Shown here one piece after another: positions 27,091-36,858 of a DNA stretch of 64,000 bases (positions within the stretch are counted from its first letter, which is position 1; each line of letters opens with the position of its first letter). A program made the position numbers and the translations under genes. This DNA comes from Jannaschia marina (GTDB lineage: Bacteria; Pseudomonadota; Alphaproteobacteria; Rhodobacterales; Rhodobacteraceae), in the NCBI RefSeq assembly GCF_013404595.1, contig NZ_JABVAX010000011.1, positions 1 through 64,000 of the forward strand. The letters are read 5' to 3'. Under the pieces are notes generated by a model. It saw nothing but the letters and a program-made list of their open reading frames with translations. It had not been told where the DNA came from and did not search any database.

Positions 27091-27117
27091 GGATGGCGGG
27101 GTCGAGCCCGGCCATGA
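27091..27117. repeat. Palindromic repeat right of the GIY-YIG gene
   Basis: ATGGCGGGG at 27093-27101 pairs with CCCGGCCAT at 27107-27115 (one mismatch) around TCGAG. It is another copy of the element at 26752-26774, in the same orientation. It lies 22-50 bases upstream of the GIY-YIG start codon and marks the other edge of the presumed insertion. Confidence 0.75.
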
Positions 27118-27147
27118 CGCGCAGGGAGAGGTTACCAAACCGTTCCA

Positions 27148-28028
27148 TCACACCCGCCCCAGGGCGAAGCCCTTCGCGATGTAGTTGCGCACGAACCAGA
27201 TCACCAAGGCGCCCGGCACGATGGTCAGCACGCCCGCCGCCGCCAGCACGCCCCAATCGACGCCCGAGGCCCCGACGGTGCGTGTCATGGTGGCTGCGAT
27301 CGGCTTCGCGTCGACGCTCGTGAGCGTGCGCGACAGCAGCAGTTCCACCCAAGAGAACATGAAGGCGAAGAAGGCGGCCACGCCGATCCCGCTCGCGATC
27401 AGCGGCATGAAGATCTTCACGAAGAACTTCGGGAAGGAATAGCCGTCGATATAGGCCGTTTCGTCGATCTCCTTCGGGACGCCGCGCATGAAACCCTCGA
27501 GGATCCAGACCGCCAGCGGCACGTTGAAGAGGCAATGCGCCAGCGCCACCGCGATATGCGTGTCGAAGAGGTTCACGCTCGAATAGAGCTGGAAGAACGG
27601 CAGCGCGAAGACGGCGGGAGGGGCCATCCGGTTCGTCAGGAGCCAGAAGAACAGGTGCTTGTCGCCCATGAAGTGATAGCGCGAGAAGGCATAGGCCGCC
27701 GGGAGCGCCACGGTCAGCGTGATGACGACGTTCATCGTCACGTAGAGGAGCGAGTTGATGTAGCCCTGATACCACGACGGATCGGTCAGGATCGTCGCGT
27801 AGTTCTCCAGCGTCAGGTTGCGCGGCCAGAGCGTGAAGCTGCCGAGGATCTCGGCGTTCGTCTTCAGGCTCATGTTCAGAAGCCAGTAGAGCGGCAGCAT
27901 CAGGAACAGCAGGTAGAGCGCCATGACGACGGCCGAGCCCTTGACGGGCAGGCGACGGCGCCGCGCGACCGGCGCCTCGGTGACGCGACCCGGGATCGTG
28001 GCCGCGCCGGGGGCCTGGGCGGTATCGG

Positions 28029-28032
<4 letters not shown>
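27148..28032 (-). CDS. glpQ: Glycerol ABC transporter permease (second)
   Basis: A 294-residue inner-membrane permease of the carbohydrate-uptake type with six helices, starting AVVMALYLLFLMLPLYWLLNM. It has the EAA coupling loop near EIDETAYIDGYSFPKFFVKIFMP written in the sequence as the EID-x-x-A-x-x-D-G pattern. It overlaps glpP by four bases (ATGA). It forms the membrane channel with GlpP and is driven by GlpS and GlpT. Confidence 0.88.
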
Positions 28033-28898
<866 letters not shown>

Positions 28899-28927
28899 GC
28901 GGCGGCTCCGTACTTCATGGGTTTGAG

Positions 28928-29067
28928 AGCGTCATCCTCGGCCGCGATCGGGTCATCCTCGGGCTTGACCCGAGGATCTCTCATCTCCCGATGCGCAACA
29001 GCGGCCGAAGATCCCCGGGTCAAGCCCGAGGATGACGGCACGGGGCGCTGCGGGCCCGAGGATGACA
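28928..29067. repeat. Palindromic repeat array between glpT and glpP
   Basis: ATCCTCGGG/CCCGAGGAT at 28955-28963 and 28969-28977 is perfect around CTTGA. ATCCCCGGG/CCCGAGGAT at 29011-29019 and 29025-29033 has one mismatch around TCAAG, and lies in the opposite orientation. Half copies (GTCATCCTCGG near 28931 and GCCCGAGGATGAC near 29054) flank the pair. The array fills the only sizeable gap in this half of the operon and could alter mRNA stability between the ATPase and permease genes. Confidence 0.8.
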
Positions 29068-29085
29068 GTGTATCCGCACCCCCCC

Positions 29086-30162
29086 TCATGCCGCGTCCTC
29101 CGGCACCACGCGCCAGTCGTCGGCGTAGACGTTCACGCCCTCGGGCGCGAAGGCGACAAGGGTCTCGCCCGCCGGCACGGGCGCCCCCTCGCCCAGGATC
29201 GCGTTGACCTCCCGGCCCGCGACCGCGGCGCGCACGATGCGGTGGCGGCCGACGTCCTCGACCCGCGTCACCGTCGCGGGCAGCCCGGCGTCGCCGAGGC
29301 GCACGAACTCCGGCCGCACGCCCAGCTCCACCTTGCCCGCGGGCGCACCGAAGCTGCGGCCGAGCGCGATCTCCGTGCCGTTGATCACCGCGCGGTCCCC
29401 CCGCACCTCCGCCGGCAGCAGGTTCATCCCCGGCGAACCGATGAAGTAGCCGACGAAGGTATGCTCCGGCCGCTCGAAGAGCTCCTGCGGGGTGCCGATC
29501 TGCACGACACGGCCGTCGTGCATGACGACCACCCGGTCCGCGAAGGTCAGCGCCTCGGTCTGGTCGTGAGTGACATAGATCATCGTGTGCCCGAACTCGT
29601 GGTGCAGCGACTTCAGCTGCGTCCGAAGCTCCCACTTCATGTGCGGGTCGATCACCGTCAGCGGCTCGTCGAAGAGGAGCGCGTTCACGTCCTCGCGCAC
29701 CATGCCGCGGCCGAGCGAGATCTTCTGCTTGGCATCCGCCGTCAGCCCCCGCGCCTTGCGGTCGAGCACGTCCTCCATGCCGATCATCGCACCGATCTGC
29801 TGCACCCGGCGGGTGATGTATTCGGCATCGGCCCCCCGGTTGCGCAGCGGGAAGGCGAGGTTCTGGCGCACCGTCATCGTGTCGTAGACGACCGGAAACT
29901 GGAACACCTGCGCGATGTTGCGCTGCGCCGTGGGCGCATGGGTCACGTCCTCCCCGTCGAAGAGGATGCGGCCCTGGCTCGGCTCCAGGAGGCCCGAGAT
30001 GATGTTGAGGAGCGTGGACTTGCCGCAGCCCGACGCCCCGAGCAGGGCATAGGCCTCGCCGTCGGCCCAATCGTGGTCGAGCTGCTTGAGCGCGTAGTCC
30101 TCCGGCCCTTTCGGTGCCGGGGCGTAGGAATGGGCCAGGTTGTCGAGGGTGATCTTGGCCAT
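29086..30162 (-). CDS. glpT: Glycerol ABC transporter ATPase with degenerate signature motif
   Basis: A 358-residue ATPase of the MalK/UgpC type. Walker A GASGCGKST is at 42-50, Walker B LLFDEP at 162-167 and the H-loop VTHD at 197-200, all intact. The signature LSGGQ is replaced by LTADA at 140-144. The C-terminal 120 residues form the usual regulatory OB domain. The start directly follows the glpS stop (TGA-ATG). With GlpS it should form a heterodimer in which only one ATP site is fully canonical. Confidence 0.88.
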   Translation of the reverse strand: MAKITLDNLAHSYAPAPKGPEDYALKQLDHDWADGEAYALLGASGCGKSTLLNIISGLLEPSQGRILFDGEDVTHAPTAQRNIAQVFQFPVVYDTMTVRQNLAFPLRNRGADAEYITRRVQQIGAMIGMEDVLDRKARGLTADAKQKISLGRGMVREDVNALLFDEPLTVIDPHMKWELRTQLKSLHHEFGHTMIYVTHDQTEALTFADRVVVMHDGRVVQIGTPQELFERPEHTFVGYFIGSPGMNLLPAEVRGDRAVINGTEIALGRSFGAPAGKVELGVRPEFVRLGDAGLPATVTRVEDVGRHRIVRAAVAGREVNAILGEGAPVPAGETLVAFAPEGVNVYADDWRVVPEDAA

Positions 30163-31242
30163 TCAGGCGGCCTCCGCATAGGGCGCGGGCGCGACGAGCG
30201 TGCCCCCCGCGTCGAAGAGGTAGACATGCGCCGGGTCGAGATAGACCGTCGTGCGCGCCCCCGGTGTCAGCTCCCGCACGCCATGGATCAGGCCGACCCA
30301 GCGGTGACCGGCATGGTCGAGGTGCACGAAGGTCTCCGACCCGGTGATCTCGGTCACGGCGAGGTCGCATTCGAAGGCGAGCGCGGTCTCGGTGTGACGG
30401 CTGAGGTCGAGGTGATTGGGCCGGAACCCGGCACGATAGGCCCCGTCCGCGGCCCCCGCCGGCGCCGCCGCGCCCTGCCCGTCGCCGTAGTCGACGCGGC
30501 CGCCCGCGACCGTCACGTCGAGGAAGTTCATCGGCGGGTCGCTGAAGACCCGCGCCGTCGTGGCGTCCACCGGCTTGCGATAGACCGAGGGCGTCGGCCC
30601 GAATTGCGTCACGCGGCCTTCCCAGAGCGTGGCGACGTTGCCGCCGAGCAGAAGCGCCTCCTCCGGCTCGGTGGTGGCGTAGACGAAGATCGAGCCCGCC
30701 TCGCGGAAGATGTTGGGGATCTCGGCGCGCAATTCCTCGCGCAGCTTGTAGTCGAGGTTCGCCAGCGGCTCGTCGAGGAGGACGAGCCCCGCATCCTTCA
30801 CCAGCGCCCGGGCCAGCGCGCAGCGCTGCTGCTGCCCGCCCGACAGCTCCAGCGGCTTGCGGTCGAGGAACGGCGTGAGCCGCATCAGCGCGGCGGCGCG
30901 GTCGACGGCCGTGGCGATCTCGTCCTTCGACTTGCCCAGAAGGCGCAGCGGCGAGGCGATGTTCTCGAAGACGGTCATCGAGGGATAGTTGATGAACTGC
31001 TGGTAGACCATGGCGACGCCCCGGTCCTGCACCCGCATTCCCGTCACGTCGTCGCCCTGCCAGAGGATGCGCCCCGTCGTGGGCACATCGAGCCCGGCCA
31101 TGAGCCGCATGAGGGAGGTCTTGCCGGCGAGCGTCGGCCCGAGGAGGACGTTCATCGTCCCCGCCTCCAGCGCGAGATCGGTCGGGTGGATGTGCGTCTG
31201 CCCGTCGACCGCGAGCGACACGTTCTCCAATGTGAGCGTCAT
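30163..31242 (-). CDS. glpS: Glycerol ABC transporter ATPase lacking the H-loop histidine
   Basis: A 359-residue ATPase, first gene of the glp transport operon. Walker A GPTLAGKTS is at 35-43, the signature LSGGQ at 133-137 and Walker B VLLDEP at 154-159, all intact. The H-loop, normally V-T-H-D, reads A-T-T-E with Thr191 in place of histidine. The start at 31242 follows a purine-rich GGGAGGGGAG; a longer frame upstream is not protein-like. Synteny with rhizobial glpS is the basis for the name. Confidence 0.88.
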   Translation of the reverse strand: MTLTLENVSLAVDGQTHIHPTDLALEAGTMNVLLGPTLAGKTSLMRLMAGLDVPTTGRILWQGDDVTGMRVQDRGVAMVYQQFINYPSMTVFENIASPLRLLGKSKDEIATAVDRAAALMRLTPFLDRKPLELSGGQQQRCALARALVKDAGLVLLDEPLANLDYKLREELRAEIPNIFREAGSIFVYATTEPEEALLLGGNVATLWEGRVTQFGPTPSVYRKPVDATTARVFSDPPMNFLDVTVAGGRVDYGDGQGAAAPAGAADGAYRAGFRPNHLDLSRHTETALAFECDLAVTEITGSETFVHLDHAGHRWVGLIHGVRELTPGARTTVYLDPAHVYLFDAGGTLVAPAPYAEAA

Positions 31243-31439
31243 CTCCCCTCCCCCGTTCCTGCGCGGCGGCCGGCTTCCGCCCCGCCGATGGGGGCGAGGT
31301 GCCCGCGGTCGGCCGGTCGCCGCCCCGAGGGTGCACCGAACGCCGCCGGGCGTCCACTGCTTGCGGCACGCGGATCGAGCCTTGTCTTCACGTCTTGTCT
31401 CCCTGCGGCCCTCCCGGCCACGCGCCAATCAATGGCAGA

Positions 31440-31472
31440 AACGATCACGAATGGAAGATAAAAATGTTCGTT
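31440..31472. promoter_or_regulatory. Candidate GlpR operator between glpS and glpR
   Basis: AACGATCA at 31440-31447 and TGTTCGTT at 31465-31472 form an inverted repeat (7 of 8 matching). ATGTTCG resembles the half-site of known GlpR operators, and GlpR/DeoR-family repressors bind such sites. The pair lies in the 315-base region between the divergent glpS and glpR starts, where a repressor could control both. Confidence 0.5.
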
Positions 31473-31557
31473 TGCGCGCAGTTTTCCGCAAGACATTGAT
31501 TTCATTGGCTCGCCTTGGGCATCTGGCCCCCGCGGGCGCGGACGGGTAAGCAAGATC

Positions 31558-32325
31558 ATGGTCCAGACGCTTCGAAAACCGGAGATCATCCAGATCGCCC
31601 GCCGCGAGGGCAAGGTCACCGTGGAGGGGCTGGTGGCGCATTTCAACGTCACGCCCCAGACCATTCGCCGCGACCTCGCGGAACTGGCCGACTCGGGACA
31701 GCTGGAGCGCGTGCACGGCGGTGCGATCCTGCCCTCCTCGACGGTCAACATCGCCTACAACGAGCGGCGGCAGCTCAACCAGACCTCCAAGACCGACATC
31801 GCCCGGCGCGTCGCCCCGCTCATCCCCGACGATTGCTCGGTCTTCCTCAACATCGGCACCACGACCGAGGCCGTCGCCAACGAGCTCGTGCATCACTCGG
31901 GGCTGATGCTGGTGACGAACAACCTCAACATCGCGGGCATCTTCTCCAACCACCCGAGCAACGAGCTCGTCCTCACCGGCGGCACGCTGCGCAAGTCCGA
32001 CGGGGGCCTCGTGGGCGGATTCGCGACCGAGACGGTCGAGCGCTTCCGCTTCGATTTCGCCGTCATCGGCTGCTCGGCGCTGCACCCCGGCGGCGACATC
32101 CTCGACTTCGACATCCGCGAGGTCGGCGTGAGCCGCGCCATCATCGAGCGCAGCGATTGCGTCATCCTCGCCACCGACCTGTCGAAGCTCGGGCGCAAGG
32201 CGCCGATCAAGATTGCCTCGCTGGCCGAGGTCGACATGCTCGCGACCGACGTGGCCCCGCCGGAGGACTACGCCGCCCTCTGCCGCGAGCACGGCACCGA
32301 GATCCTGGTCGCGGGCGAGACCTGA
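31558..32325 (+). CDS. glpR: DeoR-family repressor of glycerol genes
   Basis: A 255-residue regulator. Residues 1-60 are a DeoR helix-turn-helix (GKVTVEGLVAHFNVTPQTIR, RDLAELADSGQLERVHGGA). The rest is the sugar-phosphate sensor domain with NIGTTTEAVANEL, TGGTLRKSDGGLVG and FDIREVGVSRA. It probably senses glycerol-3-phosphate and represses the divergent glpSTPQUV operon. It converges on a LysR gene ten bases away. Confidence 0.85.
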   Translation: MVQTLRKPEIIQIARREGKVTVEGLVAHFNVTPQTIRRDLAELADSGQLERVHGGAILPSSTVNIAYNERRQLNQTSKTDIARRVAPLIPDDCSVFLNIGTTTEAVANELVHHSGLMLVTNNLNIAGIFSNHPSNELVLTGGTLRKSDGGLVGGFATETVERFRFDFAVIGCSALHPGGDILDFDIREVGVSRAIIERSDCVILATDLSKLGRKAPIKIASLAEVDMLATDVAPPEDYAALCREHGTEILVAGET

Positions 32326-32334
32326 GCATTCCGT

Positions 32335-33264
32335 TCAATCCTCATCGCGCCGGCCAAGATAGGTCTCGAAAGCGTCCTTGAGCGCGCCGCGGAACGACAC
32401 GGCCAGCTGCGACAGCGGGGTGTTCCGATGCACGATCAGCGCGACGTCGAAAGCGATCGGCGGCTTCAGCGGGCGGAAGTTCAGACCGCCATCTCCGCCA
32501 TTCAGCTCCCGCCAGGAATGGCGCGCGACCGGATCGACGACGGCAAAGGCAAGCCCCTGCTGGGCGAATCGCAGGAGCGGCAGGAACATCTGCGCCTCGA
32601 AGCGGGTATTGAGCCGCGCACCGGCGTCGGACATCAGCTGCATGAGATGGCGTGTGGTATCATGCTCCCCGATCAGATGCGCGACGGGCCGTTCGGCCAA
32701 CTGCTCGGGCCCGATCGACGTGCAGGCCGCCTCGGGTGCCGAGGCGGGCAATGCGCAGAGACATTCCAGCCGCATCAACTCGGCCGCGACCGGCAGTTGT
32801 CCCGCTGCGGCAATGGCCGAGGCATCGCAGAGGCCGATGTCGGCCTGCCCCGCCGCCACCTCGCGCACGACCGTCTCGGACTGGCGCGAGATCAGTCGCA
32901 TCCGTGCGTCGGGCCGGTCGGCCCCGAACCGCGCCAGGAGGCCCGGCACCATCCAGACCGCCGGCCCGGGCATCGAGGCGACGGTAAGCGTACCCACCTC
33001 GCGCTCGCGCATCCGCTTCATGTCGCGGTCGAGCCGGTCGAGCCGCGCCAGGATCTCGCGCAGTTCGCCGTCGAGGTGCCGCGCCTCGGGCACGGGAACG
33101 AGCCGGCGCCCCGTGCGCTCGAAAAGCGGCATCCCGTAGGACGCCTCGAGCTTGGCGATGGCCGCCGAGACCGAAGGCTGCGTGCGCCCGAGCGTGCGGG
33201 CGGCGCGACTGATGGAACCGGTGGCCATGACCTCCCGGAAGGCGCGGAGCTGGATCAGGTTCAC
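32335..33264 (-). CDS. LysR-family regulator of the TAXI/TRAP operon
   Basis: A 309-residue LysR regulator: helix-turn-helix LRAFREVMATGSISRAARTL with TQPSVSAAIAKLE at residues 5-45, then a periplasmic-binding-protein-like effector domain starting LTVASMPGP and containing EVAAGQADIGLCDASAI. It is divergent from the TAXI binding protein gene with a 134-base AT-rich gap, so it most likely controls that transporter and the FAD oxidoreductase behind it. The inducer is unknown. Confidence 0.87.
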   Translation of the reverse strand: MNLIQLRAFREVMATGSISRAARTLGRTQPSVSAAIAKLEASYGMPLFERTGRRLVPVPEARHLDGELREILARLDRLDRDMKRMREREVGTLTVASMPGPAVWMVPGLLARFGADRPDARMRLISRQSETVVREVAAGQADIGLCDASAIAAAGQLPVAAELMRLECLCALPASAPEAACTSIGPEQLAERPVAHLIGEHDTTRHLMQLMSDAGARLNTRFEAQMFLPLLRFAQQGLAFAVVDPVARHSWRELNGGDGGLNFRPLKPPIAFDVALIVHRNTPLSQLAVSFRGALKDAFETYLGRRDED

Positions 33265-33398
33265 GACGGCTCCTCATAAAAACTATCTATACTTTAAACA
33301 GAATTAGCGATTTGTATCTATGTAAATCTCCCCGCACTCTGGTCGGAACGGAGTCCCCCGAGGATCCGTGCGACGAAAAGATGAACAGGGAGCCGACA
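33265..33398. promoter_or_regulatory. Divergent promoter region, LysR and TAXI genes
   Basis: An AT-rich stretch (about 33270-33335) in otherwise GC-rich DNA, holding ACTATCTATACTTTAAACAG and ATTTGTATCTATGTAAAT. LysR-type T-N11-A sites and promoters for both directions are expected here, but no single operator could be fixed by eye. Confidence 0.5.
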
Positions 33399-34406
33399 AT
33401 GTCCTTCATCCGTACCCTCGGCGCGACCGCCCTCGCGCTCACGCTTGCCGCCCCGGCCATGGCCCAGGCACCGACCTTCTTCCGCATCGGCACCGGCGGG
33501 GCCGGCGGCACCTACTTTCCGATCGGCGGCACCATCGCCAACGCCATCTCCGCGCCCCCCGGCTCGCGCCCCTGCGAGGAGGGCGGCCAGTGCGGCGTGC
33601 CGGGCCTCGTGGCCATCGCCCAGTCGACGAACGCCTCGGTCGCCAACAACGCGGCGGTGCAGAACGGCTCGCTCGAGGCGGGCATGACCGCCGCCGACGC
33701 GCTGCGCGACATGTACCTCGGCGAGGGCAAGTACGAGGGGAATCCCCACGACAAGCTGCGGATCGTCGCCAATCTCTTCCCCGAGGACCTGCACCTCGTC
33801 GTGCCTGCCGGATCCGACCTGGCGAGCCTCGGCGACCTCGCCGGCAGACGTGTCGGCATCGCGCAGGCAGGCTCGGGCACGCAGGTCGCGGTGCTTCAGA
33901 TCCTCGGCACCCAGGGCGTCGACCGCGACAACATGGAAGAGGCGGAGCTCAACAACTCCCAATCGGCGGAACGCCTCGCCGACGGTCAGCTCGACGCCTA
34001 TTTCTACGCCGCCGGCTGGCCCGTCGCCGCGATGGTGCAACTGGCCTCGACCAAGGGCATGGATCTCTACTCCATGAGCGACGAGGAAGTCGCCGCCGCC
34101 TCCGAGGCCGTCCCCGCCTATATCCAGTCGACCATCCCGGGCGGCGTCTACGAAGGTGTCGACGAGGACACGAACACCGTCGCAGTGCCGGCCATGCTCG
34201 TCGTCTCCGCCGACCAGCCCGAGGAGCTCGTCTACGAGATCACCAAGGCGCTGTGGAACGACAATTCGCGCAAGCTGCTCGACAACGGCCACGCCAAGGG
34301 CAAGCTCATCACCCCCGACACGGCGCTCGACGGCGTCGAGGGTCTCGGCGTGCCGCTGCACCCGGGGGCGGAGCGCTTCTACCGCGAGGCCGGCCTTCTC
34401 GAGTGA
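33399..34406 (+). CDS. TAXI-family TRAP transporter solute-binding protein
   Basis: A 335-residue periplasmic protein. The signal peptide (FIRTLGATALALTLAAPAMA) is followed by the TAXI hallmark FFRIGTGGAGGTYFPIGG and, further on, VGIAQAGSGTQVAVLQILG. The start at 33399 follows CAGGGAG by eight bases; an ATG at 33381 would add six residues. It delivers an unknown organic anion or amino acid to the fused permease encoded 241 bases downstream. The acidic composition suits a secreted protein. Confidence 0.9.
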   Translation: MSFIRTLGATALALTLAAPAMAQAPTFFRIGTGGAGGTYFPIGGTIANAISAPPGSRPCEEGGQCGVPGLVAIAQSTNASVANNAAVQNGSLEAGMTAADALRDMYLGEGKYEGNPHDKLRIVANLFPEDLHLVVPAGSDLASLGDLAGRRVGIAQAGSGTQVAVLQILGTQGVDRDNMEEAELNNSQSAERLADGQLDAYFYAAGWPVAAMVQLASTKGMDLYSMSDEEVAAASEAVPAYIQSTIPGGVYEGVDEDTNTVAVPAMLVVSADQPEELVYEITKALWNDNSRKLLDNGHAKGKLITPDTALDGVEGLGVPLHPGAERFYREAGLLE

Positions 34407-34417
34407 TCCGACACGGG

Positions 34418-34481
34418 CCGCGGCACCCTCGACGCCGCGGTCCGTCTCCCCGCCGCCCCCGGGCGTTCGCCCCGGGGGCGG
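34418..34481 (+). terminator. Two strong hairpins between TAXI protein and TRAP permease genes
   Basis: CCGCGGC/GCCGCGG lies at 34418-34424 and 34434-34440. The 11-base perfect stem CCGCCCCCGGG/CCCGGGGGCGG lies at 34453-34463 and 34471-34481. No T-run follows, so partial attenuation or 3'-end protection is more likely than full termination. This would give more binding protein than permease, as is common for transporter operons. Confidence 0.6.
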
Positions 34482-34647
34482 TCACACCGCTCCGAACCGG
34501 ATCGTCTCCGGGCCAGCAGCGGAACGGACGGGCCGCCGACGCCCCGCGATCTTCTCGATCTCGCGCACGGATCCGCTCCGCCGGGACGATCCGAACGCGC
34601 CCGATCCCGCCCCATGCAGTGACACCGCAGACGGAGACGTCGACGCC

Positions 34648-36858
34648 ATGACGCAGACCATTCCCCAAGAGGCCGGCGACGACCTCACAGCCGAGGAGCT
34701 CGCCGCGATCGAGGCGGAATACGACGAGGTCGCCGCCGCGCGCCCGGTCACGCCGAACCTCGGGCTCCTGCTCAAGATCGTGGCGGTGGTCTTCGCCGTC
34801 TATCATTACCTGACCGCGGGGTTCGGGCTGCCGGTCGACTACTGGCACATGGGCTGGCACCTTTCGGGCCTTTTCGTGCTGATCTACGCCTTCTACCCGA
34901 TCTTCCGCACCCGCACCTCGCACGATCTGCGGCCGGGCGGACTGCGCCCCGGGAACGTGCCGGTCTGGGACTGGACGCTGATGGCGCTCGGCATCGCCTC
35001 TGCGCTCTGGCTCGGACTCGCCTGGCAGGGGGTGCCGCTCCTCGACGTCGCAGAGCAGGCCCTGCGGCAGGGCAACCCGAACGCATGGGATCTCTTCTTC
35101 GGTGGTCTCCTGATCGTTCTGGTGCTCGACATCGCCCGTCGGACGCTCGGCTTCGTGCTGCCGCTCATCATCTGCGTCTTCATCGGCTACGCGCTCTTCG
35201 GGCCCTATATCCCCGTCCAGATCCTGCAGCATCCGGGCGTCGACCTGCGCGCCTTCATCAACAACATGTATTTCCCGGCCGAGGGCATCTTCGGCGTCAC
35301 GCTCTGGGTCGTCTCGACCATCGTGTTCCACTTCGTCCTCTTCGGGGTCGTCGCGCAACGCACGGGGCTGGGCCAGCTCTTCATCGACAACGCGATGATC
35401 CTCGCCGGCAAATACACCGGCGGGCCGGCCAAGGTCTCGGTCATCTCCTCGGCCTTCTTCGGCACGATCTCGGGCTCCTCGGTGGCGAACACGGTCTCGA
35501 CCGGCTCGCTTACGATCCCGAACATGAAGCGGCTCGGCTATCCGGGCCATTTCGCAGGCGGGGTCGAGGCCGCGGCCTCGGCCGGCGGACAGATCACGCC
35601 GCCGATCATGGGCGCGGCGGCCTTCATCATGGCGGAGTTCCTGGAGGTGCCCTACACCACCATCGTCATCGCGGCCGTCTTCCCCGCCCTGCTGCACTAC
35701 GTCGGCGTCTTCTGCGTGGTGCATTTCATGGCCCGCCGGCTGGGCCTCTCGGGCGCGGACCCGTCGACGCTGCCGCTCCTCAAGGCGGTCTGGAAGGACG
35801 GCTGGGCCAATCTCATCCCGCTCGTCGGCCTGCTATGGGTGCTCTTCTCGGGCTACACCCCCTACATGGCCGCCTTCTGCGGCACCTCGCTCCTCGTCTG
35901 CGCGGGCGTCGCGCGGCCGCGCAACCCGGTCTCCTGGCTGCCGGCGGCGCTCTTCTCGGCTTTCGTCGTCTGGAAATATCTCAACGGCAGCTTCCTCGGC
36001 GATACCGCCACCGTTCTCGTCCTCGGCGCGGTGCTGACGCTGCTGAACCCGCAACGCCCTCTGACCCTGGGCGAGCTGATCGAGGCGACGGCGACGGGCG
36101 CGAAATACGCGCTCGCCGTCGGGGCCGCCGCGGCGGCGGTCGGCATCGTCGTCGGCGTCATCAACACGACCGGTGTCGGTTTCCGCGTGGGTTTCATGGT
36201 CACGAACGGCGCGACCTCAATCGCCGACGCGATCCTCCCGGTGGTGGGTCTCGGCATGGGATTCGTGGAGATGGCGGACCTGACGCTCTTCGTCAGCCTC
36301 GTCCTGATCGCGATGTCCTGCATCCTGATGGGGGCGGGCATCCCCACGACGGCGCTCTACATCATGCTCGTCTCGGTGGCGCAGCCGGCGCTTGCGCAGC
36401 TCGGCGTGCCGCCCATCGCGAGCCACATGTTCGTGCTCTACTACGGCGTCGTCTCCGAGATCACGCCGCCGGTCTGCACCTCGGCCTATGCGGCGGCGGC
36501 GATCGCCAATTCCAACCCCTTCCGCACCGGCATCTCGGCCTTCACGCTGGGCCTAGGGAAGATCGTGGCCCCCATGGCCTTCGTCTACGCGCCGGTCCTG
36601 CTGCTGGTGCCCGGCACGTTCGAGCTCTGGCCCTTCGTCTACACCTCGCTCTCGGCGATCGCGGGGGTCGTCTGCCTCTCGGGAGCGGTCGTCGGCTTCC
36701 TCCTCGCGCGGGCGGACCCGGTGTCGCGGATCCTTCTGGCCGTAGCGGGTCTCGTCTTCATCGCGCCGGGCCTCGGGGCGGACATCGTCGCGTGCCTGAT
36801 CGCGGCCCCGGCGTTCGCGCTGCAACTCCTCGGCCGCCGCCGGGCCGCCGCGGCCTGA
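34648..36858 (+). CDS. Fused TRAP transporter permease (4TM plus 12TM)
   Basis: A 736-residue inner-membrane protein in which the small DctQ-like and large DctM-like subunits are one chain, as usual with TAXI binding proteins. A cytoplasmic acidic N-terminus precedes many helices. The family core is visible in FGTISGSSVANTVSTGSLTI, GGQITPPIMGAAAFIMAEFL, SCILMGAGIPTTALYIMLVS and EITPPVCTSAYAAAAIA. It uses an ion gradient for uptake. The ATG at 34648 has GGAG about 12 bases upstream. The oxidoreductase gene begins four bases after its stop. Confidence 0.92.
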   Translation: MTQTIPQEAGDDLTAEELAAIEAEYDEVAAARPVTPNLGLLLKIVAVVFAVYHYLTAGFGLPVDYWHMGWHLSGLFVLIYAFYPIFRTRTSHDLRPGGLRPGNVPVWDWTLMALGIASALWLGLAWQGVPLLDVAEQALRQGNPNAWDLFFGGLLIVLVLDIARRTLGFVLPLIICVFIGYALFGPYIPVQILQHPGVDLRAFINNMYFPAEGIFGVTLWVVSTIVFHFVLFGVVAQRTGLGQLFIDNAMILAGKYTGGPAKVSVISSAFFGTISGSSVANTVSTGSLTIPNMKRLGYPGHFAGGVEAAASAGGQITPPIMGAAAFIMAEFLEVPYTTIVIAAVFPALLHYVGVFCVVHFMARRLGLSGADPSTLPLLKAVWKDGWANLIPLVGLLWVLFSGYTPYMAAFCGTSLLVCAGVARPRNPVSWLPAALFSAFVVWKYLNGSFLGDTATVLVLGAVLTLLNPQRPLTLGELIEATATGAKYALAVGAAAAAVGIVVGVINTTGVGFRVGFMVTNGATSIADAILPVVGLGMGFVEMADLTLFVSLVLIAMSCILMGAGIPTTALYIMLVSVAQPALAQLGVPPIASHMFVLYYGVVSEITPPVCTSAYAAAAIANSNPFRTGISAFTLGLGKIVAPMAFVYAPVLLLVPGTFELWPFVYTSLSAIAGVVCLSGAVVGFLLARADPVSRILLAVAGLVFIAPGLGADIVACLIAAPAFALQLLGRRRAAAA

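Noticed and set aside
26630-27117. CRISPR array or insertion sequence around the palindromic repeats
   Set aside because: Repeats are palindromic, unevenly spaced and in mixed orientation, and no cas or transposase gene is present.
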